NCBI GenBank assembly: GCA_025403435.1
Contig: CM046350.1
Coordinates: 23,065,661-23,129,660, forward strand
DNA: 64,000 nt
Reading direction: 5' to 3'
Source: Artocarpus heterophyllus
Lineage: Eukaryota; Streptophyta; Magnoliopsida; Rosales; Moraceae
Each line of letters opens with the position of its first letter. Position 1 is the first letter of the stretch. A program made the translations under genes and the position numbers. Shown here one piece after another: positions 35,721 through 46,703 of the stretch. Under the pieces are notes generated by a model. The model did no database searches, had not been told where the DNA came from, and saw only the letters and a program-made list of their open reading frames with translations.

Positions 35721-37270
35721 GGGTCTCACCAAGGGGACACCTTGAGAGTTTTGATTGTACCACTACATTTACTAATGTGGCACAATCGTATTAGGCCACC
35801 CAATACCCACATAATGATCAAGGGGGTGATTCACCACTTATAAAAAAAGAGGGGCAAGAGATAAGTCTTACATTAAGACTTAAATATCACATTTTTTTCC
35901 ATTCTCTCCTCCATCTCCCACAACTGCCATAGATTTTGCAATTGTAAAAATTGCCCCAACCAAGCTTCAAGGGTCAAAGTTCAAGTGATTTCACAAACTT
36001 TTAAGGTAAAATCCAAACTTTCTTAAGTTTTTCTAGGGGTTTTCTTCAAGTTCTTGATGAAACTTTTATGCTATGAAGTGGATTCTAATCAAGAGAATTT
36101 AGAGATCTCAAGTGCTAAAAGGTGGGGATAAACACTTGGGAATGATTAGGTAAAATCCTAGCCCTACAAGTTATGTTAAAGTTTGTATTCTCTTATGCAT
36201 ACCAGGTGTTTGATGTAAGTTATTGGCTATGGCATGTAAGATCGATATTATGGCATGATTATTTTATGTTTTATGTTGATGATGGTAAGGATAGAAAGAA
36301 AGAAAATAAGGGTTTTGAGGTTAAAAATAGAAAATTGTTAAACTTTGAAAAGTTTAACTAGTTTCAAAGGAATAGGATTTTGAGGGCCTTAGAGGCCAAT
36401 TTATGTCCTAAACATGGTACATAAATTGTCAAAACAATGAGGGAAAACAAAGTTTTGTAAAATTTCAAAAGGATTAAACTGCAAAGTTTTACAAACACTC
36501 GGCATATTTGAAATCAGACAAAAAGTCTACCTAAACATTGAAATTTGAGGAAAGTTAAAACATGAAAGTTGTAGAAACGCATCAAAACTCTTAAGACAAC
36601 ATGGATAGTTTTCCAAAATTCTACTTGGTTTAGGAGCTATGAATTTTACGAAATTTTGTGTACAAAATTTCAAAGAAAATGTTATGAAATGTTTAGAATT
36701 CGACCAATGAGCTTTTGTGAGTTTTTTTCTTTGCAAAAAACTGAACGTTTTGGCATAAAGTGTTTGTTTTTGGTACCGAGGGCAAAAATGTAAATATTTT
36801 TATGTTTCGGGCCAAAACAGTAAAAGTGTTTGAAACTGGGTGTTCACCAAGGAACATTAGGTTCCTGCATTTATGTGGACAGTAAGTAACCATAAGGATT
36901 ACGTTTTTAAAGGATTCAAAGTTTGGTCAAAGAAGGAATGAAAGAAAAATATTAAGGGCAAAATAGTCATTTTATGAAAATGGTCAAAACGGACCTGAAA
37001 CGTCGATATCGGAAAACACCCGTTAGCAGGAATTTTTCCATGACATGTAAGAAATGAGAGGAAAAGTTAAGTAATGAATTTTATAAAGTTATGAAATGGA
37101 CGAAAAACCCGTTAAGGAAAAAATGTCATTTTTAAGAAAACGGCTAAATCAGAGTCGAACATTCCAAATTAGCAAAACGCTCTTAGACAGAAAATATTTC
37201 ATAATACGTTAAGCAATGAAACCGTCACATGAGACGGGAAATTTAACTAACAAATGATCAAGTAAAAGAA

Positions 37271-37400
37271 AGGTAACCTGGTGGGTTATAAAGTTAAGTA
37301 AAGAAAAAGGTAACCCAATGGGTTATAGAGCTAAGTATAAAGAGTGATAACCTGATGGGTTACAGGATTAAGTAAAAGGTACAGTAACTTAGTGGGTTAC
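37271..37400. repeat. Tandem repeat, about 37-bp unit, four copies
   Basis: Four copies of a unit containing GGTAACCTGGTGGGTTAT variants start near 37272, 37309, 37345 and 37382 inside solo LTR S3. Confidence 0.7.
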
Positions 37401-37689
37401 AAAGTTTAAAGCAATTGGGTACAAAGTAAAGAGAAGGGTAAACCGATAATATACCAAGTTATGAAAAAAATGAATAAATGTTTAATGTTTAAGTTTTGTT
37501 ATCAATTGAGTAGATTAATAATAAGAAAAATTAACTAATTAGTCAGGCGTCGTATGATCAAAACATAGAGGCCGACTAATGAAAGGAAAAGAGAAGGAAA
37601 CAGGAACGTTAAAGCTAAGTCCAGGTAAGTTCAAACCTTACTATAGCATGAAGTAAATAATTTTGAAATGTTTATATATATATATATAA

Positions 37690-37990
37690 TTACAAATGTG
37701 TTTGCAATTATCATATAAGTTGTTTTTAAAAGCATGTTTGCATTTGTTATGCAAAAAGTTTTACAGTTTAAATCAAGATTTGCAATGTATTTGCAATTAT
37801 TATGTTTAAATCATGATTGCATTTAATATGCATAAAGTTTTTAAAAGCTCAAGTAAAAGTTTGCAATGTATTTGCAAAAATTATGTTTAAAGTATATTTT
37901 GCATTTTGTTAATACATAATATGATACAATTTAAATAATAAGTTTTATGTTGCATTTGTTATGCAATAAGTTTTATAATACAAGTTATGA
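37690..37990. repeat. Diverged repeats (tttgcaatgtatttgcaatt type)
   Basis: Alternating blocks of TTTGCAATGTATTTGCAA and GCATTTGTTATGCAA(T/A)AAG recur three to four times with 90-120-bp spacing inside solo LTR S3. Confidence 0.6.
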
Positions 37991-39085
37991 TTTGTAAATG
38001 TATTTGAATATAATGTATTAGCATGTGATATGCTCACTAAAGTTAAAAAGAAGGTAAAATAGAGATAAAAAGGTAGTGTCGTACCAGCCTATTTGTTGTA
38101 AGGTACGAAAAGTAAACTTAAAGTTGTGTCCTCCTTAATGTGAGATACATAAGTAAAGTTAAAGTTATGACCTCGGTGTTCAATAGTCTCAAGTCTTCCA
38201 CAAGGGAAGCATCATGTTTATGATCTCATGATTAATAATATTGGTACGACCACTAAAGTTTATAAGGAAAGGAAAAGTTAAGGAACAAAGATAAAAAGGT
38301 AAAGTAAGAAATGAATGTTCATAAATGCTCATAATTAAGCATAAATGGAATCATGCATTTTGATTTTGCCTTTATTCCTTGGTATGAAATGTTTATGTGT
38401 TAGGTTATGAAAAACATTCTGAGAAATGTGTTACGTTAACTGTTTGTGAAAAACGTTTTCATGTTTATAAGAAAAGGTTTATGAAAAACGTTTAAGAAAT
38501 GCTTATGAAAAAGGTTTTAAGTAAAAGGTTTTTATGAGAAAAGTTTATAAAACATGTTAAAATAATTTCTAAGTTTTATGTTTGAACTTACTAAACAAAA
38601 GCTCATTAAAAGTTTCTTCGTGCTGTAGGTAGTTCTATGGGTGACCAGTAGGACTTGTTTGAAAAGCTTGATGCTATGGAGGATAGATGTAAAGATTTAG
38701 GTATGGATACCACTACAGTATGCTTCTACTAGTTTAAAAAAATATTTTCTTACTGTATGATATAATTTTTTCAAAGTTTCAAGATAGTCAAAGTTTTGAG
38801 AATTGTTCTCAAAGTTTTACGGTATATTTTACGAAATGTTTTATACAAATGTAAAGTTAATGTTTCTTATTAAGTTTTAAGAAACGATTTAAAATGGTTT
38901 TAAAGTCAAGTGTTAAGTGAGGTCTTAACTTGAAATGCGATAAAACTTGCAACAGCTTTTAAGAATGTTTTAATTGATGTAAAAAAAATTATTTTAGTAA
39001 TTTTCTTATCAAGTAAGTAAGACTAATGTTTAAGAAACGATATTTAAGAAAGCTAAGTAACTGCTTGAAAAGACGGGTTATCACA

Positions 39086-39630
39086 TGATGTTGATCATGG
39101 ATCACCTCGTTGATGCTCAAACCCATGGAGCTAACATAGATGCTGAGTCACATATAACTAAGGTCCTTAAGACTCTATCTACAAAATTCATCTCGTTTAG
39201 AGCTTCATATAATTTGAACAATAAACAAGATGTGACATTGACTGAGTTAATAAAGCAGTTACAAGAGTTTGAAAATCTGATCAGGGAAACTCTGGCTGGC
39301 AGTTGCATCTGGTTCTAATGCTAACCCAAGGAATAGAAAGAAGTAGAGGGCTAAGAATGGGAAATCTTCTGTCTTGGAAAAATGCAAGGACAAAGAGAAG
39401 AAAAAGAAGAACCCAAAGAAGCTCAAGTGCTTTTTCTATAAGAGGGTTGGGCACATATAAAAGAATTACAAGGACTTCTTTTCTCGAGGAGGTAAGTGTG
39501 AATTTCTGGTAATTAAAACTTGTTTAGTTGAGGAATCAAATGACACTTGGATCATATATTCTAGAGCGACTAATCTTGTTTGGGTTTCTCTACCGGGGTT
39601 TAATAAACAAAAAGTCTACTACATGAGTAC
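39086..39630 (+). pseudogene. Copia-2 gag end, zinc knuckle and protease, degenerate
   Basis: Gag resumes with MDHLVDAQTHGANIDAES and the LTELIKQLQEFENLIRE block. After a frameshift near 39300 a Lys-rich linker leads to a broken knuckle: the second Cys is Tyr (CFFYKRVGH) and the last Cys is also lost. The protease site reads YSRATN instead of DSGATN, so both metal binding and catalysis are gone. Confidence 0.75.
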
Positions 39631-39633
39631 TTC

Positions 39634-40272
39634 ATGTTACGGATGGGCGATGGATTCCTAGTGTTGGCTGAAGCAGTGGGAGACGTCCCTCTTCATTTTG
39701 ACAGTTATAAGATTTTAGTTTTGAGAGATTGTCTTTATGTTTCTAAACTTAAAAAGAGTTTAATATCTATCGCTATTATATTGAAAGACTCTTATTCAGT
39801 TTCTTTTAATAATAAAGTTGTGATTCATAAAAGAAAATCTTTTATCTATGATGGATGGATGCAAGACAACCTATATTTTATCAAACCTAAGATGGACTCA
39901 TTGTTGAATACTAAGCTTAAAGATAACTCTGAAGCAGTGGGAGACGTCCATCTTCATTTTGACAGATATAAGATTTTAGTTTTGAGAGATTGTCTTTATG
40001 TTTCTAAACTTAAAAAGAATTTAATATCTATCGCTTGTATATTGAAAGACTCTTATTCAGTTTCATTTAATAATAAAGTTGTGATTCGTAAAAGCAAATC
40101 TTTTATCTATGATAGATGGATACAAGACAACCTATTTTTTATCAAACCTAAGATGGACTCATTGTTGAATACTAAGCTTAAAGATAACTCTAAAAGACTT
40201 AAAACTTCTAACTCTAATAAGACTTATTTTTGGTATTTGCGATTAGGTCATATTAGCCTGAATAGGATTTAA
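39634..40272 (+). pseudogene. Copia-2 GAG-pre-integrase region with internal tandem duplication
   Basis: A 212-codon open stretch homologous to residues 1-120 of the Copia-1 integrase segment. The block from EAVGDV to LLNTKLKDNS is present twice in tandem: 39670-39930 and 39931-40191, each 261 bp (87 codons), so the frame is kept. The two copies differ at only a few codons. The zinc-binding start (YLRLGHISLNRI) follows, with the first His of the HHCC module replaced by Tyr. A TAA then ends the frame. Confidence 0.85.
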
Positions 40273-40275
40273 AGG

Positions 40276-41340
40276 TTGGTAAGGGATGGACCTTTAAGTC
40301 ACTTAGAGGTGGAACCTATATCACAATGTGAATCTTGTTTAGAGGGCAAAATGACCAAAATACCATTCGAGTCTAAGGGCGATCGAGCCAAAGGGGCTCT
40401 AGAACTTACACATAATGATATTTGTGGTCTCATGAACATTAGGGCACATGGAGATTATGAGTACATCGTCACTTTTATAGATGATTACTCAAGATATGGG
40501 TATGTTTACCTAGTGCATCATAAGAGCAAAACTTTTGACAAGTTCAAAGAGTTTCGGGCTGAAGTAGAGAAGCAATTAGGTAAACCGATAAAGACATTTT
40601 GATCCGATCAAGGTGGAGAATACCTCTCCGATGAGTTCTTGGGACACTTATTAAAGAATGAGATCTTATCCCATTAACTGTGGACATGGATAGGTCCATG
40701 ATGAGTTATTCGACATTAACTTTATTCTTTTGGGGATATGCACTACAAGCCACATGTTATATTTTGAACAATGTGCCTTTAAAATCAGTGTCTAAAACTT
40801 CTCATGACTTGTGGACAAGTAGGAAGACATCCTTAAACCACATTCACATATGAGGATGTCTAGCTCATGTCCTGTACAAGGAAGCAAACAAGTTGGAAGG
40901 ACATTTAGAAGTTTGAGTGTTTGTAAGATATCCAAAACGGACTAAAGGGGGTTATTTCTATAACCCGAAAGAAAATAAAGTCGTGGTTTCAACGAATGCA
41001 ACATTCCTTTAGAAAAGTTACATGAATGACTGTAAGCCTCCTAGTAAAGTGATACTTGAGGAGTTGATGAGTGATTCGATCACACCAAGGGTTTTGGTTG
41101 AAACCAATCCAATCAATGTAAAAAAACTAATGGAACAACAATCTAGAGAGCTTTGATGTAATGGGAGGATTGAGCATCAACCTGAAGGTATATGTTCAAT
41201 GGTAAAGCTTACTTCGCTAAAGCAGTTGAACATGATAGGGATCTTTACACTTACATAGAGGCGATGGAGGGTGTTGATTCAAAGCTTTGGATAGAAGCTA
41301 TAAACATTGAGATAAAGTTTATGGAGACTAATCAAGTCTG
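40276..41340 (+). pseudogene. Copia-2 integrase, degenerate
   Basis: The open part at 40276-40602 carries [11 protein letters not shown], the first catalytic Asp region (HNDICG) and [19 protein letters not shown] follows, then SDQGGEYLSDEF with the second Asp. The segment that should hold the catalytic Glu (NGVAERRN) is deleted at about 40675, so the triad is incomplete. The rest to 41340 matches the integrase C-terminus with many stops. Confidence 0.8.
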
Positions 41341-41858
41341 GGAACTTGTGGATCTTCTTGAGTAGGTAAAACCCATAGGGTATAAGCGGATCTACAAGAG
41401 AAAGAGAAAGAGAATAGCAGATGATAAACTCGAAACCTATAAGGCTAGATTAGTAGTAAAGGGATACACGCAAAAAGAAAAAATCGATTACGTGGAAGCC
41501 TTTTCGCCTGTAGCCATGCTTAAGTCGATCTGTATTAACTGCCGCTCTCGACTACAAGATTTGACAAATGGATGATAAGATGACTTTTTTGAATGGCTAT
41601 CTTAATGAGTTCATATATATGGTATAGCTAAACAGGTTCAAGGCTAAGGGTCAAGAGAGCAAGGTCTATAAGCTACTAAATTCAATTTATGGACTTAAGC
41701 AGGCTTTCCGTTGTTGGAACATAAGATTTAATCAAGTGATCAAGACTTATGAGTTCGAACAAAATATGGACGAACCATGTGTTTACAAACACATTAAGGA
41801 AGGTGGTTATTCTACTGCTTTGTACAGATGACATTCTACTTGTTAGAAATAATGTTGG
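41341..41858 (+). pseudogene. Copia-2 reverse transcriptase, first part
   Basis: Fragments of the RT core: [35 protein letters not shown] and, at about 41812-41840, the catalytic block as CTDDILLV where copia elements have YVDDILL. Stops and frameshifts are frequent. It is cut at 41858 by a Copia-1-family solo LTR and resumes at 43892. Confidence 0.78.
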
Positions 41859-43891
41859 TGTTGGAAACAAAGTGCGCAGCGGAATTTTAAAAATTTTTCA
41901 TCAGAGTATTTTCCAAAACACAAGTTTGACATGTTATATGTATAAATTAAACAGATCTTACTAACCTCAGTGTGCCGAAGAACCTCCGCGACCTGTGTAG
42001 AGAAGTAACGTTCCAGAAGAGCCTCAACCAACTGGTCTTCTTTGCTATTCTCTATCCACAACCGGAGTAAGTGTGGGCTCACACGTACAGCTCTTCCACC
42101 GGTGACTCTCCTTCCAACCAATAGAGAGAACCCAAAGCTAGTGTTCGTGATTTGTGAACAAAAGCTCTCAGGGAGTTTTCAGATGCTCACTAGAAGAGTA
42201 TCACTCTTAATCTCTCAAATTGATCTTAGTAAATCATTAGACTCACTCCCTTTTTATACCTATTGGTCTTTGGGGTCAGTCCATATCAGATTAGGTCTCA
42301 AAAATCGAAACAGAATCAAGTTCGGATCAATATCTGATAAGATACGCGTGAAAAATGCGTAATCTTAATTGTCGCGGTCGGCATGCCGAACTGTGTGATA
42401 GGCAGGCCGAACTGGCCAGTTCGGCAGGCCAAACTTTCTGATAGGCAGGCCGAACTGCCGAGAAAAAATTTCCGCGAATCTTTTATTTTCCACCCGAGAT
42501 TCTAAAGGATAAAGTCTCAGTTTTGATTCAAATAGCCCAATAGAAAAGATATCTGATCAAAACAAACTTTATCAAGATAATCTCTAAGAAAATAAATCAA
42601 TTCACAATAATTCTACAAGTTTATCTTGTTCTAATTGTCCAAAATTAAAACAACCGATAAACAGACAAGAATTATCCGAACGCCATAATTCAACAAGTTC
42701 ATCTTGAACTAATTTCTTACATAATTAATTCAACCGATAAACAGACATGAATTATTTGATTCTTATAAATTTTAAACCAATCTGATAAATCCGACATAAG
42801 TCACCAATTATTGGAAAAGCACGCCGTGTCGTTACAGGATTTTGTGAGCTAGCAAAGGGGACCAAAATGGACCTATAAAGTTCAAGCTCATGATAATTAT
42901 GAAACCCAATATCCCAGATATACATTTCACAATTATCAACTCCAACGCTACTCCACTAAAAGCTTGGAGCTGCACTCTCGAACTTTATAGAATTACGAAG
43001 CTCGTGTAGCTAAGTCTCCATGACATATCATAGTGTATCGTATCCCCATATGATCATCCATAATCGGCTTAAGGACAAGTTCTGTCTTACCTTCCCGATT
43101 ATTTTTATCTTACGTTCTATTGTCTCACCATTAGAAAACTTACCATCCAAAGATAGTATACCATTAGGTTACACCTATGTATCCAAATGGTTGAGCGCTC
43201 CAGTTTTCCAATTACAGGACAACGCATATAAGAGGATATCATTACTCCTAAAGAGGAGCTATGGATTCCATATCTATGAATAACAAGTCTACGCTATCAA
43301 GAGTCATGCCTCCAACGTACCGGCATGCATGCCACTATAGAGATGTGGGAGTCACCCATTGGTACATCAAAAGACATAAGTCGAGACAACGGGCCCATTA
43401 TTCATCTCAGGATTAAGATACAATACAAATGATTGTCTAAAGTGAATCGATTTGCCAAGACAGAATTATTAATCCAAATCAATTCACTTTATGTCCCGAT
43501 CCAACACATCGTCACCTATGACAACGCGCCAATGTTTCTATTCACGGAGTCCAACTCCGATGGCCAAGACAAACCATCTCCCAAAAGGGATATAGACAAC
43601 ATAACAATCTTTACATGAATAAAGCGCCCAACTTTATTCCCTCGATTGCGGATCATATATTTTAGACCATCACCTTAAGAGTCGTGTCTACCGCATAATC
43701 ATCCCATCATATGCCCAACTCTTAAGGTTTAGACTGACAGTCTCAGACTACTGTTTGCTTATCATACATTCAACAAATATGAACGTAAAGAGGACAATAT
43801 TTGGTATATATAAACGAATAAATTCTTTATTGATAAAAATGTCTCCAAAAATGTATTACATTTTTACTCCTTAGAGCATACATGTCTAACA
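41859..43891 (-). mobile_element. Solo LTR of the Copia-1 family, minus orientation
   Basis: 2,033 bp, closely matching the Copia-1 3' LTR from TGTTGGAAAC to GTCTAACA. It is flanked by a perfect gttgg duplication (41854-41858 and 43892-43896). No internal region. It keeps the segment missing from the Copia-1 5' LTR, so that deletion is private to that copy. It carries its own palindrome cluster at 42376-42458. Confidence 0.93.
42376..42458. repeat. GC-rich palindrome cluster in Copia-1-family solo LTR
   Basis: Four units: GGTCGGCATGCCGAAC, GATAGGCAGGCCGAAC, GTTCGGCAGGCCAAAC and GATAGGCAGGCCGAAC. The count and order match the cluster at 4076-4154 but individual units differ. Confidence 0.83.
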
Positions 43892-43896
43892 GTTGG

Positions 43897-44822
43897 GTCA
43901 TTAGCATCGGTCAAATTATGATTGACCAATCAGTTTGAAATAAAGGACTTAGGTGAAGCTAATTATATTCTGGATATTCAAATCTTTCAAGAAAAGAAGA
44001 ACAAAATGGTAGATTTGTCCCAAGCTGCATACAAAGATAAAGTTCTCAAGAAATATGTAATGCGAAATTCTAAGAAAGGTAGGCAACCAACTAGGTTTGG
44101 AATTACTTTTATAGGAAAAACTCTCCAAAGTTTGATGAAAAAAGAGAATACATAAAGAAAGTATCTTATGCTTTGATAGTGAATAGTCTTATGTATGTGA
44201 TGCTTTACACATGACCAGACATTTGTTATGCGGTAGAGATAGTAAGTCGATTTTAGTCAGATCCAAGACCAAACTATTGGGTTGTGGTCAAGCATATTTT
44301 TAAGTACCTAAAAAGGACTTAGGTTATATGCTAGTGTAATCTAGTGAGGATCTAATATCTATTGGATACATCGATTTAGATTTCTAATCTTATTTGGATT
44401 CAAAAAGATCGACTTCAGGTTTAGTATTTACTCTAAATGGAGGAGCCATTGTTTGGAGAAGTGTCAAGCAAGATTGCACTTTGGATTCAACGTGGAGGCT
44501 AAGTATGTGGCAGCTAGTGTAGCCTCAAAAGAAACTACGTGGCTCTGCAAGTTCATTGGGTATCTTGAGGTAGTTCTTAGTATGGATAAGGTGGTACTGT
44601 CGTATTGTAATAACACTGTGGCGATAGCTAATGCTAAGGAACCAAAATTTCACAAGAAGAGTAAGCATATTCATCGGAAGTATCATGTGAAAAGGACTTC
44701 TTTAAGGGTGGACATGTTGCAGTATGCAAGATCGCATATGAGGATAATATAGCTGATCTTTTCACGAAGACACGAATTATGAGAGTTTTTGAGAAATATG
44801 TAGAGGCTATGGGTATGCGAGA
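43897..44822 (+). pseudogene. Copia-2 reverse transcriptase end and RNase H, degenerate
   Basis: Begins with LTNQFEIKDLGEANYILDIQ, the block that follows the YVDD region. RNase H fragments follow: GYIDLDF, STSGLVFTLNGGAI, EAKYVAASVASKETTWL and [29 protein letters not shown]. The active-site Glu block reads EAKY instead of EAEY and the Asp of the CDN block is Asn. It ends before the purine tract GGGCAAGTGGGAGAT. Confidence 0.8.
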
Positions 44823-44858
44823 CATGCCATAGTTGCTCACTTAGGGCAAGTGGGAGAT

Positions 44859-46698
44859 TGTTAGACATGGTGCCCTAAGGGCTAAATGTTGTAATAAGTT
44901 TTTGGAGACATTTTATCAATAAAGAGTTTATTTATTAGTCATATATCAAATGTTGTCCTCTTTATATTTGTTTCTGTTGAATGCATGATAAGCAAACAAA
45001 AGTTTAAAATTGTCAGTCTAAACCTTTAAAATTGTATATATGATAGACAGATTATGCAAAAGACATGAATCTTAAGGTGATGGTCTAAATGATAAGATCC
45101 ACAATCAAGAGAATAAAGTTGGGTGCTTTATTCATACTAAGATTGTTATGTTGTCTACATCCTTAATGGGAGATGGCTTGTCTTAGTCATCAGAGTGAGA
45201 CTCTACAAGTAGAAACATTGATACATTGTCATAGTGACGATGCATTAGATCGGGACAAACAGTTGAATTGATTTCGTTAATAATTTCGTTTGTTTAAACC
45301 AAAGGGTGATATTCTAATTTGATGATGGTACGCATATCAGTACGTTGGAGACATGGCTCTTGATTGACATAGACTCATTATTCATGGATATAGAATCCAT
45401 AGCTCCTTTTGTAGAGTTAATGATATTCTCTTATATGCATTATCCTACAATTAGAAGATTGGAACGCTTAGCCATTTGGATACATAGATGTAATCGAATG
45501 ATATACTATTTATGAACAGTAAGTATTCCAATGGTGAGATAATAGAAAGTAAGATAAAAATAATGGGGAAAGTAAAACAGAATTTATCCTTAAGCCGATT
45601 ATGAATATCTTATGGAGATATGACACATTATAATATGTCATGGATGGTTAGCTTATTGGAGTTTTGTCATTTTATATAGTTTTAGAGTGTAGCTTTAAGC
45701 TTTTAGTCTAGTAGAGTGGATTTAATAATTCATGTTAGCATTAGAGTTGATAATTATAAAATATATATATCTGAGATATGTTATTTTATATTATTGGAGC
45801 TTGATCTATATATGTTCATCAGATCCCTTTACTAGCTCATAATAAATCTTATAATGATATAACATGTGTTTTCTCTATATTGGTGATTGATTTTAAGTAT
45901 TCGATTGGCTAAAATTTGATTAGAGTGGATTTAATAATTCATGTTAGTTTATGAATTGAATTTTGTGAATTAATTCAAGATAAATATGTTGAATTATTTG
46001 GATAATATTTTATTTACTATGGGATTATCTATATATGACTGTTTTAATCAGATAACTTCTCTATTAGTTTATTTGAAGTAAAACTAAGGCTTTATCTAAG
46101 ATTTCCATGTGAAAATAAGATATTCTGAGGATTCCAGATTATCACACGACAGCAAGCCGATGGAGTTGGTTCGATAGGCTAATCTCCCAAGTCAACATGC
46201 TAAACTTGCAATTACTAGGTTATGTGTTTTTCATCAGAAGTTGATTTAGACTCAAATTATGCCTAATCTGATAAGGTTTAACCCCAGATTCGACCACTAT
46301 AAAAGGGGAGTGAGTCTTCTTTGTTATTTAGATCATTTGAAAAGCATAGAGTGAGTACATTAGTGAGAAAAACTCTGAAACTCTCAGAGAGCTATTGTTC
46401 AATATCAAGAATCTTAGCTCTAGGTTTTTTCAAGTGGTTGGAAGAAGAGTCACTAAAGAAAAGGCCGTTTGATGTGCGACTACCCACACTCGGATCGTGG
46501 ATAGAAAATAGCAAAGAAGACTAGTTGGTTGAGGCACTTCTGGAACATTCTTTTCTTCACAGATTTCTGCTGCTTTTGGTATACAAAAAGAGGTATGTAA
46601 GATCTGTCATTAATTTATTTATTAGCACGTCAAACTTGTGTTTTAGAAAATACTCTGATTTAAAATTTCAAAATTTTGCAGCGTATTGTTTTCCAACA
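44859..46698 (+). repeat. Copia-2 3' LTR
   Basis: 1,840 bp, TGTTAGACATGG to TTTTCCAACA, preceded by the polypurine tract and followed by cacac. An AATAAAG signal lies near 44920 and an intact TATA element near 46297. Remnants of the palindrome cluster are at 46147-46206. Confidence 0.9.
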
Positions 46699-46703
46699 CA
46701 CAC

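Larger units (their letters stand above)
35092..39085 (+). mobile_element. Solo LTR S3 (gypsy-type), 3,994 bp, in Copia-2 gag
   Basis: Starts TGCAACACTTGAG, ends GGGTTATCACA. It is flanked by a perfect 5-bp duplication tgatg (35087-35091 and 39086-39090). The interrupted gag frame continues on the other side. A TATA-like CTTATAAAAAAAGAG at about 35837-35851 sits where an LTR promoter would be. No gag-pol inside. It holds several families of short tandem repeats. The strand is given by the TATA orientation and is tentative. Confidence 0.8.
31267..46698 (+). mobile_element. Copia-2: old Ty1/copia element with two nested solo LTRs
   Basis: Plus orientation: 5' LTR (31267-33160), degenerate PBS, leader, gag, zinc knuckle/protease, integrase, RT, RNase H, polypurine tract (44844-44858), 3' LTR (44859-46698), with a perfect cacac duplication outside. 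It spans 15,432 bp because two foreign LTRs sit inside: 35092-39085 in gag and 41859-43891 in RT. Without them it is about 9.4 kb, like Copia-1, to which its proteins and LTR ends are clearly related. The two LTRs differ much more from each other by eye than those of Copia-1, and all genes have many stops, so this is the older insertion. Confidence 0.92.
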
